Positions 1 through 6,783 of a DNA stretch of 7,420 nucleotides are shown piece by piece. Numbering within the stretch: the first letter of the stretch is position 1; every line of letters starts with the position of its first letter. Position numbers and translations under genes: made by a program. The stretch lies in assembly GCA_947461185.1 (NCBI GenBank), contig CANHJY010000092.1, positions 1-7,420 on the forward strand, written 5' to 3'. The notes under the pieces were generated by a model. The model had not been told where the DNA came from. It did not search any database and saw only the letters and a list, made by a program, of their open reading frames with translations. Source of the stretch: Flavobacteriales bacterium (GTDB taxonomy: Bacteria; Bacteroidota; Bacteroidia; Flavobacteriales_D; Crocinitomicaceae).

Positions 1-171
1 CTTTTCTCAAAATCGACTGTATTCTCTCCAAAATGACGATGCCGGCCAATGCAATTAGAAAATGTGCGTTGAAATAGTGAGTAAAATAATCGGCTTCTAA
101 TGCAACCTATCGAAAGTATATAATCGCAAAAAAGGCTAATGGATTGAAAAACGAAGTTTTTTCACAGCCTG
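1..171 (+). mobile_element. 3' end of an IS1182-like element, copy 1 (truncated by window edge)
   Basis: These 171 bases align without gaps to 3042-3212, the right end of the second IS copy, with 10 differences by hand count (about 94% identity). The aligned reading frame (codons from position 3, stop at 75-77) encodes FLKIDCILSKMTMPANAIRK, against FLKIDRILSKMTMPANAIRK in the other copy. Several of the base differences are silent, which suggests this was the C-terminus of the transposase. The right terminal inverted repeat is GTTTTTTCACAGCCTG at 156-171. A short hairpin, AAAAAC-GAA-GTTTTT at 147-161, sits at the end and could act as a weak terminator. The element abuts the stem of an attC-like site. 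Its left part lies outside the window. Confidence 0.8.
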
Positions 172-298
172 ACGTTTTGCACCTACAAGAAGTTGGCGAT
201 TTCGGAGCACAAAACTGTCTGCCACCGCAGAAGTTAATACGAAGCACAAAGCTTGATTTGACCACTGAACCGCCAATTTCTTGTAGGTGCTGTTAGGC
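172..298 (-). other. attC-like recombination site of cassette C, interrupted by IS
   Basis: The arms at 179-198 and 271-290 are inverted repeats matching at 19 of 20 positions, separated by a 72-base loop. On the minus strand the site opens with the core GCCTAAC (298 to 292), which fits RYYYAAC of integron attC sites. The closing GTTRRRY half lies beyond the IS and the window edge. The loop carries the minus-strand motif GGCAGACAGTTTT, which recurs in the loop of the site at 5295-5427, so the two sites belong to one family. The stop codon of the PIN-protein gene (293-295) lies within the core. The IS enters in the spacer ACGTTTT (172-178) next to the stem. Confidence 0.72.
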
Positions 299-2596
299 AC
301 TAGGCGTATTTTTCTGTATTTCCTTTTCAAGTCCAATTATTTCCTCTTCTAAACTTTTTTTTGTTTCTGTCTGTAGTTGTAGGTCAGCAATATTAAAGTC
401 AAATTCACTATATATTTTTGATGTAATCCCCTTATTGTAATATTCAAAGTATTTTCTTGGATCGAAACTTTCCCCCTTGATTGCAAAATATAAATATCCA
501 GCTAATATTGCAACAATCGAGAGTATATAAGTATAAGGCTCCATTTTATCCCATGTTAATTTATATATGAGGAAAAAGACAATTGCAAAAAATATTACAG
601 GCACTAATGCTAAATAGAACCTGCGATTCTTCAGCTTTTCTTCAATAATAGCTGCTACGGGAATATGCCTCTTGTTATAAGATTCAATGTTTCTATTTGT
701 TATTTCGAGCAATTGTTGTTTATGATCTAATTGTTGTTTTAATGATTGAATTTCATGCGTGTTTTTTAATACAACTATTTCCTCCGATTTAATTTTTAGT
801 TCATTCTTCTTAATTTCAATTTCTGTAAGTGCTGTTTTTTTCTCTTCTTCAACCTTTATCTTTTCTCCTTCAATCTTACCTTTTTCATTTTGTAAATTTT
901 TTACATTATTTAAAGCTTCTTCTTTTTGTTTTGCTAGAATTTGATTTTCTATTGAAATTTGATTTTCTATTATTTCAAGTTGAACCGCAAAGTCGTCATT
1001 CGCTTTATCTAATTTTTCTAAAATTACTTGATCCCTTAGAATTTTCACCTTTGTTTCAAAGGAAGTATCATGATAGTTATCGTTTAAAATTTGAAGGGCT
1101 TTTGAGCGTGTCGATGAATAGTCAATTTCAAAGGCTCGTAATTCAGGAATAGAAAAAGTGTCAATAAAGCGTTTATTTGAAGAATAATCATTTTCAATAA
1201 ATGGTCTAATGAGCTGTAAAAAAACACTTGGACTTACTACGTAATTAATTTCCCAGTTTCTTCTGTAATGGTTCTTTTCAAATTTTGCAAGAATATAGTC
1301 AGAGCTAATAAAAAATGCGTTACTCTCCAGAAATTTAGTTTTTTTAGGATTGAGTCTGCGTACCTCTCGCATAACAACAACATCATGCTTAAATCCAAGG
1401 TAAGATTTCGGTTTTCTATTTGGTATTGAATCGTAAAAAGTTTGATATTTATCTACATCACTTTCTATATCTACATGCTCTTCATCACTTGTAAAACCTT
1501 GTGGTGTGTATTCAATTAATCCAAGGTCTTTTAGAATTAAGTCAACATGATCATATTTGTCTAAAAACACAGAAGTGTCAATTTCATTATCGATATTTTG
1601 CTTATGAAAAAGTTCTTCTAGTGGGCTTAATCCATCAACTGTTATTGCAACCCTACTAGTTTCTCTTGTCCATTTAGATGCCCTAATGTGTAAGGCTCTT
1701 GCATCAAAGGCTCTTTTAAATTCGGCAAGAGTTTCAGGGTGAAATGCGAGTCTAAATGGCAACCTATTCTTTTTTACCTCTTCGAGAATTTCTCTTGCTG
1801 ATGCATCTTCACTGTTTTTATGCAAATCTAAAATACCGAAGATGAAATTTGTATCTAAAAATAGTTGTAGATTATTGTAGCGTTGATTTAAAAAATTTAC
1901 AGTTTCGGCATCTGATGTTAGAGCAAAACTTGTGAAAGTTGAATCCGCTAACTGAGAAATATAATTTGTTCGTGTCTCGGCAGCATTTGAGATGAATTGA
2001 TTAATTGAAGAAATTAAAATGTCTTTTGAGATAGAGTCTTTATTTTCTTTTATAATATTTTCAATTATAACTGTCAAACTTTTTTGGTCATCATCCTCAA
2101 TTTTAGCATTTGGATTAAGCAAATGCAAAGTTTGAATACCATGTTGTTCAAAAACATTGCAAAGGTATAATCTAAGACAATCCCAAAGTTTATTTAATGT
2201 CTCAAGAGTTAATTCAGGAGTTACAATCTTTAGTTCCTCATGCCATTTGTCTTTTACACTAATTTCTAATTGAGATGCATCTTCAAGTCTTTGTTTTAAT
2301 TTATTGGAAATTAATGGTGTAACATGAAATTGTTTTGAAAGTGGATCTTTTGTTATTTCTCCTAATGAAAGTAGCTTGTCGATATTTGAAAGTATTATAG
2401 GAAGTCTAATTGAGATACCATAGATTTCCTTGATTCTGCCCGCAACTTGCGTTTCGTTTTTTGGGTTTTGTTCAACCTTTTGATCTAGGGCAAGAGTTAT
2501 TAAATTTTGAACTATTTGGTCAAATTTTTGGTCATGCGATAAAGCTTTAATGTGGCTTAACTTTGAGAATACTTTTTTATAATCTATTTGCGTCAT
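293..2596 (-). CDS. PIN-domain nuclease-like protein with coiled coil and two C-terminal membrane helices (767 aa)
   Basis: The N-terminal ~240 residues are helical and unrecognised; residues 45-110 could be a winged helix, with low confidence. A PIN-like nuclease domain spans about 243-466. It begins LQLFLDTNFIFG with D248, continues with E288 in HPETLAEF, D405 in FKHDVVVM and D433 in FFISSDYIL, and ends in YVVSPSVFLQLIRPF. These four acids match the metal-binding set of PIN-fold RNases. A Lys/Glu-rich coiled coil covers about 525-640. Two hydrophobic segments (660-680 and 688-706) predict a membrane hairpin, followed by a short helical tail. The nuclease would therefore be tethered at the membrane; substrate is unknown. 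Cassette context suggests an anti-phage or toxin-like role, which is inference. The ATG at 2596 lies 57 bases inside the cassette junction with an A/T-rich leader and no Shine-Dalgarno sequence. The TAA stop is supplied by the attC core GCCTAAC. Confidence 0.85.
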   Translation of the reverse strand: MTQIDYKKVFSKLSHIKALSHDQKFDQIVQNLITLALDQKVEQNPKNETQVAGRIKEIYGISIRLPIILSNIDKLLSLGEITKDPLSKQFHVTPLISNKLKQRLEDASQLEISVKDKWHEELKIVTPELTLETLNKLWDCLRLYLCNVFEQHGIQTLHLLNPNAKIEDDDQKSLTVIIENIIKENKDSISKDILISSINQFISNAAETRTNYISQLADSTFTSFALTSDAETVNFLNQRYNNLQLFLDTNFIFGILDLHKNSEDASAREILEEVKKNRLPFRLAFHPETLAEFKRAFDARALHIRASKWTRETSRVAITVDGLSPLEELFHKQNIDNEIDTSVFLDKYDHVDLILKDLGLIEYTPQGFTSDEEHVDIESDVDKYQTFYDSIPNRKPKSYLGFKHDVVVMREVRRLNPKKTKFLESNAFFISSDYILAKFEKNHYRRNWEINYVVSPSVFLQLIRPFIENDYSSNKRFIDTFSIPELRAFEIDYSSTRSKALQILNDNYHDTSFETKVKILRDQVILEKLDKANDDFAVQLEIIENQISIENQILAKQKEEALNNVKNLQNEKGKIEGEKIKVEEEKKTALTEIEIKKNELKIKSEEIVVLKNTHEIQSLKQQLDHKQQLLEITNRNIESYNKRHIPVAAIIEEKLKNRRFYLALVPVIFFAIVFFLIYKLTWDKMEPYTYILSIVAILAGYLYFAIKGESFDPRKYFEYYNKGITSKIYSEFDFNIADLQLQTETKKSLEEEIIGLEKEIQKNTPSA

Positions 2597-2655
2597 AATT
2601 TTAAAATAAAGTCAAAGTTTCATTGTATTTATCATTTTACGCTTGTGCCTAACGG

Positions 2656-3212
2656 CAGACTGTGAAAATACCCCACAGCTCCGTTGTTCATTATTTAATG
2701 TATAAATATATCAAAAGAACGTTTGATGCCATGAATGGCTGAAACATTTTTGGTTCATGCATTTTATTGAGCCCATCAACAGAGCACAGGTAACTTTCGG
2801 TAGTTTGGAAGACCTGCTGACGCCGGATAACCCGGTGCGATTGATAGATGCTTTTGCTGATCGGCTGGATTGGAAGCACCTGGGGGTTGGAGTGGGGGAG
2901 CTTACACTGGGAAAGGCCAAGGCTAACCAGTGCTTAGCAAGACCAGCGTTTACTTTAAACGAAGGATGAACCTCTTCAAGTTGGATGAATTTCTGGCAAA
3001 ACTCAAAAAATGGAATCCGGATTATGGCAGGATCGTCCTGTCTTTTCTAAAAATCGACCGTATTCTTTCAAAAATGACGATGCCGGCCAATGCAATTAGA
3101 AAATGTGCGTTGCATTAATGAGTAGAATAATCGGCTTCTAATGCAACCTATCGAAAGTATATGATCGCAAAAAAGGCTAATGGATTGAAAAACGAAGTTT
3201 TTTCACAACCTG
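2656..3212 (+). mobile_element. Internally deleted IS1182-like element (557 bp) inserted in an attC-like site
   Basis: The terminal inverted repeats are CAGACTGTGAAAATAC (2656-2671) and the complement of GTTTTTTCACAACCTG (3197-3212), matching at 13 of 16 positions. Between them lie only an N-terminal and a C-terminal piece of a transposase frame, far short of a full IS1182-family element, so this copy is non-autonomous. The flanks are ACGG (2652-2655) and TCGG (3213-3216), possibly a 4-bp target duplication with one change. The last 171 bases match the IS tail at 1-171. Both copies point the same way and interrupt equivalent positions of two different attC-like sites. Confidence 0.8.
2757..3118 (+). 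pseudogene. IS1182-like transposase remnant (N- and C-terminal fragments)
   Basis: The frame from ATG 2757 encodes MHFIEPINRAQVTFGSLEDL followed by NPVRLIDAFADRLD. From family knowledge this is the N-terminal signature of IS1182-family transposases. That frame stops at 2967-2969 after about 70 residues, before any DDE catalytic region. In another frame, 2930-3118 encodes FKRRMNLFKLDEFLAKLKKW and then FLKIDRILSKMTMPANAIRK; the latter is conserved in the copy at the left edge and is probably the transposase C-terminus. The internal deletion and frame change therefore lie near 2920-2970. No catalytic domain remains, so movement would need a transposase from an intact copy. Confidence 0.75.
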
Positions 3213-3294
3213 TCGGTTTGCGTGTAGGCGATGTTGCCTTGTGTTGCGCCTGCGGCGAGGCAATATCGCTTACACGCTGTTAGCAGAAGATAGA

Positions 3295-5271
3295 TCAGTA
3301 CATGTAGTCGATAGGTAAATCTCTACAGTCAGTCATAATAATCAAAGCATTACGTAGTGTATTTTTACGAGTGCTAAAAAAAGTATCAAGCCTGTCTTGC
3401 GGATTACCAGCATTAACCAATGGGGTATATGAATCTTGATCTAAAAGTACAGATGAAAAAAAGCTGGCCATTGTCTGCCAATTGTGATTTGGATGCCAAT
3501 CTGAAACTGCTTGCTCAGGGGCTGATGCTAACCATTCAATATTTGACGATTTCGATAATGGAATTAGAGCTGTTGGAAAGTTTAATCTACTCATGTTTAT
3601 TGGGTTATTTGCATTATTTCGCACCCAATTTTTAGGGAAAATGTGGTGTAATTCAACCGTAGATTCATAAGAATTAAGTTGTATACCGGTTTTCAAGTCA
3701 ATAGGTTTCTTTACAAATAACAATGCATTATATGTTTTTTGTTTGGCACCTGAATTTGCTGATTCAAGATCTAAATCTAAATCTGCAATCGCAGGAGACA
3801 TTAGACGAAGATTCCAGGAACTAAATGTTCTACCTAAATTATCCCACCATTTTAATTTATCTGTAATAAAGTAACTTATATTATCGGGGTCAGATAAAAA
3901 TTCCCATAAATTTTTTGCGTCTGTAGTGGCTTGACTAAGATAACCTTGATCATATCTTGAATTCACTGCAATTCTCCAATAAAATACTCTAAACGCTTCA
4001 TTCAACATATTTAAAGTTACAGCTGTAGGGTCAGTGATTAATTTATATCTTAATCCAAAATATTGTGTGAAAATAATTGGATAAGGACATGTTTTTACAC
4101 TTGCGCAACCGTTGGTTACGCGATAGAAATCACTTGCAAAAAGTTCTAGCAGATTTAAAGATGGTAAATTCGGTGTATTCTCACCGCCTAATTCAAAATC
4201 AAATATTTCTCTATAAAACAATTCTGGTGTATTAATAAGTGACTCCCCCTTTAGTGAATCTATACTAATGTTTGATGGAACGGGATATTGATTTTGTTTT
4301 GAATCAGACAATATATACATCATAGTTACACATTGTGAAATTATTGTCCATTTATTGGCGTCTTCACACCACCTACTAAAGAAAACTAAAGGAAAAGCAG
4401 GGTCAATTTCGTTTCTTGCAATGTCATATAATCTTTCCCTTAAATTAAATGGTTCATTGGCTCCTGAGCTGCCTATTAAATTGGAACATGTAATGTCAAA
4501 TGCAGAAACCTTTGTACCAGAAATATTAAGCGTTTCAAAAATGTTGCAAACTTGACTTAAATCATATGTGTTCTCTATTGCAATGACCGCCAGTGAGGAT
4601 GAAGAAATTGAATTTAAGTAAGAACTTAATTGTTGAATTCGGTCACCAACATCTCCAGGTACAGGGCCTTGATAATGTGCTGGATTGGAGAGCTGACCTA
4701 TGAAAAAATTCGGGTCTGTGTACCACAATGGAAATTTACCAGCCGCAATCCATTTACTTAAGGTATCGAATTGACCTCCAATTTCTATTTCTGCCACCTT
4801 TACCCTACCAAAAGGACTCTCTGTTCCGTTGTAATTTCTTGTTAAATCAAGGTAATAAATTCGCGCATGAGGTTTTGTTGCATGGCCGTAGGTTACCCCA
4901 CCTATTGCCATTAATAGTGATTCAGTACGTTGTCTGCCATCAAGAATTCCCTCAAAATTTGTAGGATTACTATTAAAAACTGTCGCACCTTGAGGTATAT
5001 TTTCTATTTGCCATTCTTGTCCTCTTACTATTTTTTTTACACCACCGAGTGGGGCAATTTTAAAGTAATTTTCAAATAAGTTGGAGTACCTATTCGGAAC
5101 ATCCCATAATACAATAGCGCCTAATGGAATTCCTGTTCTCATAGATTCAAGCAATTCTATGACTTGTCCCGGGTTCCAAACATATTCCCTTTGGAAAACC
5201 GGAATTCTGATTTCATTTGCTCGAATCTTGTCAATGAGACGATTTAAACTAATTTGTGTTACTGATGACAT
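3295..5271 (-). CDS. GmrSD-like DUF262 + DUF1524 protein (658 aa), putative modification-dependent endonuclease
   Basis: The N-terminal DUF262 (ParB/sulfiredoxin-like, GmrS type) domain covers about 8-260. It shows IRIPVFQREYVWNPGQVIEL (21-40), the ILDGRQRTESLL motif at 109-120, and FETLNISGTKVSAFDI (245-260). The C-terminal DUF1524 (GmrD, HNH-like) domain covers about 500-645. It has the HxxP motif at H543-P546 in ELHHIFPKNW, followed by INMSRLNFPTALIPLSKS. In studied members (GmrSD, BrxU) the DUF262 part uses nucleotide and the DUF1524 part cuts DNA carrying modified bases, giving type IV restriction of phages. The length and both signature motifs look complete. The start at 5271 is the first ATG, 24 bases inside the cassette, after a run of A's with no Shine-Dalgarno sequence. 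The stop lies 9 bases before the attC core. Target modification cannot be read from sequence. Confidence 0.9.
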   Translation of the reverse strand: MSSVTQISLNRLIDKIRANEIRIPVFQREYVWNPGQVIELLESMRTGIPLGAIVLWDVPNRYSNLFENYFKIAPLGGVKKIVRGQEWQIENIPQGATVFNSNPTNFEGILDGRQRTESLLMAIGGVTYGHATKPHARIYYLDLTRNYNGTESPFGRVKVAEIEIGGQFDTLSKWIAAGKFPLWYTDPNFFIGQLSNPAHYQGPVPGDVGDRIQQLSSYLNSISSSSLAVIAIENTYDLSQVCNIFETLNISGTKVSAFDITCSNLIGSSGANEPFNLRERLYDIARNEIDPAFPLVFFSRWCEDANKWTIISQCVTMMYILSDSKQNQYPVPSNISIDSLKGESLINTPELFYREIFDFELGGENTPNLPSLNLLELFASDFYRVTNGCASVKTCPYPIIFTQYFGLRYKLITDPTAVTLNMLNEAFRVFYWRIAVNSRYDQGYLSQATTDAKNLWEFLSDPDNISYFITDKLKWWDNLGRTFSSWNLRLMSPAIADLDLDLESANSGAKQKTYNALLFVKKPIDLKTGIQLNSYESTVELHHIFPKNWVRNNANNPINMSRLNFPTALIPLSKSSNIEWLASAPEQAVSDWHPNHNWQTMASFFSSVLLDQDSYTPLVNAGNPQDRLDTFFSTRKNTLRNALIIMTDCRDLPIDYMY

Positions 5272-5294
5272 ATATATTGTTTTTTTTTATTTTC

Positions 5295-5427
5295 TGCTAA
5301 CGGTTTCGGGCTTTGCGTTGGTGGGCTTTTGAAACCGAAAACTGTCTGCCAGCACCAAAGTTTATTAATTGCTCAAATGTTTCTATTCGCATTGTCCGCC
5401 CACTAACGCAAAACCCGTGTTATGGGC
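5295..5427 (-). other. Intact attC-like recombination site of cassette A (133 bp)
   Basis: On the minus strand it opens with GCCCATAAC (5427 to 5419) and closes with GTTAGCA (5301 to 5295). The inverted arms at 5307-5326 and 5398-5417 match at 18 of 20 positions and enclose a 71-base loop. The spacer between arm and closing core reads GAAACC, unpaired on one side, which gives the asymmetry attC sites use to define direction. The loop has TGGCAGACAGTTTTCGG, shared in part with the site at 172-298. This is the only complete uninterrupted site in the window. The cores deviate from the classical consensus (CCATAAC, GTTAGCA), so the matching integrase may be of a divergent type. Confidence 0.75.
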
Positions 5428-5462
5428 TGGGCTCTCTTTAATGAATTCGTTTTATTTTTCAT

Positions 5463-6569
5463 TTATGTTAATGGAGGTAAATTTTTGTCGCAACGTTGAG
5501 CATTAGAATGTGCTAATACTTTACCGACAGATGTCAATTGAACACTAGTTCCAATATTGTCCCACCATTCTTTTAGAGTTTTTAAGTTTGGTCGTTTATC
5601 CCACTCGTCCATAAATGTTTTAATGTTTTGTTGTTTTATAGCTGCGTCTTCTTTGTAAAGATCATAAATTGAAAGTATAGCCTTTTTTTGTTCTTCTGTT
5701 AAAGGAATTGGAACGGTAAATGTTTGTCCGCTTATTGTTATTTGTTGTTGCAGAGTGATTGAATCTATTTGGTTCTTATTAGTAAGGATTAGTCTTGAAA
5801 AGGTAGGATTTAAAACATGATCTACCATTATACTGAGTGGTAGACGAGCACCGGTAAGTATTTCATTGGCTTTCTTATAGTTTTCAGATTCTTTCTCAAT
5901 TCCTACATCAATATAGCCATTAAGCATTCCTGGATAATACTGTTCGATTTTTTTTAAGCCACCAAAAGAACTTATTCTAACAGCATCTAAAATATCCAGA
6001 TGATCTAGCCATTCCGTTCCTGTTGGAAGCTTGTTGTAAATTAATTTACCAAACAAATCATTAAGAACATTAAGTCCTTGATGAATATCTCCACTGGCTG
6101 GAAAAAAGTAGGATACTGAATGAAAGACCGTCAAGCCAAGTAATGATTCATCTGAAATTTCATCAACAATTTCAACAGCCCGACTAATTCCTGCTCTTAT
6201 AAATCGATTTTCACCTTTCTGAAATCTGTGTATAAGTAATTCAGCTAAAAGGTCATAATCGACAGGTCTTTCTGTTGAAGCAGCTGTCTTTTGCGCTTCT
6301 ACAAGCAGTAACTGAAAACTTGGGTCAGCGAAGGCTTCTAATGCGCCATCAACCGCTTCCATTTTCGGTAGGAGTCGATTTTCAAATTCTGTAACTCTAG
6401 CGTTTGCTATAGTCAATGCTTCTTGCGAATAATCGTTTCTCAATTGCAAGTTCATTTCTTGATAGATTTCCCGTGCACGCTTTTCATCTATACCGACAAT
6501 GACTACCATTTTATCAGCTTGTAATTGCTGCGAATTGTCTCCAGCTTTTTGATTCTGTTTATTTGTCAT
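5463..6569 (-). CDS. LPO_1073/Vpar_1526-like soluble protein (368 aa)
   Basis: The N-terminus has the polar motif NQKAGDNSQQLQ (6-17), then VVIVGID and a largely helical body with no membrane segment or signal peptide. The tail is LTSVGKVLAHSNAQR (345-359). From memory, the AGDNS-x-Q-x-Q start and LTxxGKxLAxxNAxR end fit the uncharacterised family named LPO_1073/Vpar_1526. The body shows no catalytic motif I recognise. The start is placed at 6569, not at an ATG 120 bases upstream: the extra 40 residues would be an out-of-frame reading of the membrane-protein gene, and a strong Shine-Dalgarno sequence lies at 6574-6582. The gene overlaps that upstream gene by 11 bases, so translation is probably coupled. 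Both products carry the same short motif. Function is unknown; a partner or effector of the membrane protein is inference. Confidence 0.82.
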   Translation of the reverse strand: MTNKQNQKAGDNSQQLQADKMVVIVGIDEKRAREIYQEMNLQLRNDYSQEALTIANARVTEFENRLLPKMEAVDGALEAFADPSFQLLLVEAQKTAASTERPVDYDLLAELLIHRFQKGENRFIRAGISRAVEIVDEISDESLLGLTVFHSVSYFFPASGDIHQGLNVLNDLFGKLIYNKLPTGTEWLDHLDILDAVRISSFGGLKKIEQYYPGMLNGYIDVGIEKESENYKKANEILTGARLPLSIMVDHVLNPTFSRLILTNKNQIDSITLQQQITISGQTFTVPIPLTEEQKKAILSIYDLYKEDAAIKQQNIKTFMDEWDKRPNLKTLKEWWDNIGTSVQLTSVGKVLAHSNAQRCDKNLPPLT

Positions 6570-6738
6570 TATAGTCCCTCCCAACTTGAATTTGCGAAGC
6601 ATTGTCTTTCGCTGTTTGCTTTTGATTAACTCTATTAGTTTTTTTGATACCAACGCGATATCCCACAGCTCCTCCTGTAAGAAGTCCAATAATTAATGTA
6701 ATAATTGCAGTTCCTATTCCATCAAAAAACCATTCCAT
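6559..6738 (-). CDS. Small single-pass membrane protein with C-terminal RHIM-like IQVG motif (59 aa)
   Basis: The sequence starts MEWFFDGIGT, continues with one hydrophobic helix at about 9-30 (AIITLIIGLLTGGAVGY, glycine-rich at its end), then a basic IKK stop-transfer. This predicts N-terminus out and C-terminus in the cytoplasm. The tail has AKDNASQIQVGRDYND (43-58). Within it, IQVG (50-53) matches the RHIM core [VI]Q[VILC]G of amyloid-forming adaptors, and A-[KG]-DN-[AS]-x-Q-[IL]-Q aligns with residues 9-17 of the next protein. The ATG lies 53 bases from the cassette junction with an A-rich leader. The stop overlaps the next gene by 11 bases. Support for coding: a clean helix plus tail, tight coupling, and the shared motif. 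Membrane recruitment of the partner is inferred. Confidence 0.75.
   Translation of the reverse strand: MEWFFDGIGTAIITLIIGLLTGGAVGYRVGIKKTNRVNQKQTAKDNASQIQVGRDYNDK
6574..6582 (-). promoter_or_regulatory. Strong Shine-Dalgarno sequence for the LPO_1073-like gene
   Basis: Minus-strand GGGAGGGAC followed by TATA and the ATG at 6569 is the only clear Shine-Dalgarno sequence before a gene in this window. It lies inside the end of the membrane-protein gene, where the same bases encode Val-Gly-Arg-Asp of its IQVG tail. It decides the start at 6569 and suggests efficient or coupled re-initiation of the second gene. Confidence 0.75.
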
Positions 6739-6783
6739 ATTATTTTCAGTTTAAAGTTTATTTTTTGTAGTCGTCACAGCCTT

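Larger units (their letters stand above)
1..2652 (-). mobile_element. Integron-like gene cassette C (partial): PIN-membrane protein gene plus its attC-like site
   Basis: Read on the minus strand, the cassette opens with TTAGGCAC just inside 2653. It carries one gene (293-2596) with a leader of about 56 bases and ends in the attC-like site at 298 and below. The opening GTTAGGCAC (2653 to 2645) is the exact reverse complement of GTGCCTAAC (300 to 292), the first half of that terminal site, as expected for a unit that circularised by integron recombination. The end of the cassette, beyond the inserted IS, lies off the left edge. At over 2.6 kb including the IS it is large for a cassette. The minus-strand direction is inferred from gene-then-attC order; the site alone is nearly symmetric. 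Confidence 0.7.
2647..3285 (-). other. attC-like recombination site of cassette B, split by an IS insertion
   Basis: Minus-strand reading: core TGCTAAC (3285 to 3279), arm 3277-3258, loop, arm 3239-3220, spacer AAACCGA, IS insertion, then CC and core GTTAGGC (2653 to 2647). The arms match at 18 of 20 positions. Without the IS the site would be about 80 bp, with an 18-base loop containing a small CGCC-GCA-GGCG hairpin. This is shorter than the two sister sites. The GTTAGGC core fits the GTTRRRY consensus exactly, while TGCTAAC deviates at its first base. The spacer between arm and GTT core is shared with the 5295-5427 site (AAACCGTTAG when intact). Splitting the stem from its core should impair recombination unless the IS is removed. 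Confidence 0.72.
2653..5300 (-). mobile_element. Integron-like gene cassette B: GmrSD-like gene plus IS-interrupted attC-like site
   Basis: On the minus strand the unit starts at the TT of GTTAGCA (5300) and runs through one gene (3295-5271) with a leader of only 29 bases. It ends at the G of GTTAGGC (2653). The opening GTTAGCAGAA (5301 to 5292) is the exact reverse complement of TTCTGCTAAC (3288 to 3279) at the start of its own attC-like site. The pairing extends to 13 of 15 bases with two mismatches. This self-complementarity marks circular-cassette ancestry. Without the 557-bp IS the unit is about 2.1 kb. Confidence 0.72.

Noticed and set aside
172..298. The 20-bp inverted repeats read as ordinary rho-independent terminators
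   Set aside because: Loops of 72, 18 and 71 bases, absence of following T-runs, and flanking complementary GTT cores fit attC-like sites better, though some transcription attenuation is possible.
136..336. 66-aa minus-strand open frame across the left edge
   Set aside because: It spans the IS end, the attC stem-loop and the end of the PIN-protein gene, with no recognisable motif. The inverted repeat and core site explain this sequence better.
829..1152. 107-aa plus-strand frame rich in Phe, Leu and Ser
   Set aside because: It lies antisense to the Lys/Glu-rich coiled coil of the PIN protein. Complement of AAA/GAA codons gives Phe/Leu/Ser strings by chance.
2597..2640. Bacteroidota-type promoter in the cassette C leader (ACTTTGACTTTATTTTAAAAT)
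   Set aside because: TTTG and TTGAC-like words occur, but spacing to a -7/-10 element is wrong. In AT-rich DNA this is not enough to call a promoter.
6570..6689. 40-residue N-terminal extension of the LPO_1073-like protein (start at 6689)
   Set aside because: It is an out-of-frame reading of the membrane-protein gene, and the strong Shine-Dalgarno sequence and family-like N-terminus place the start at 6569.
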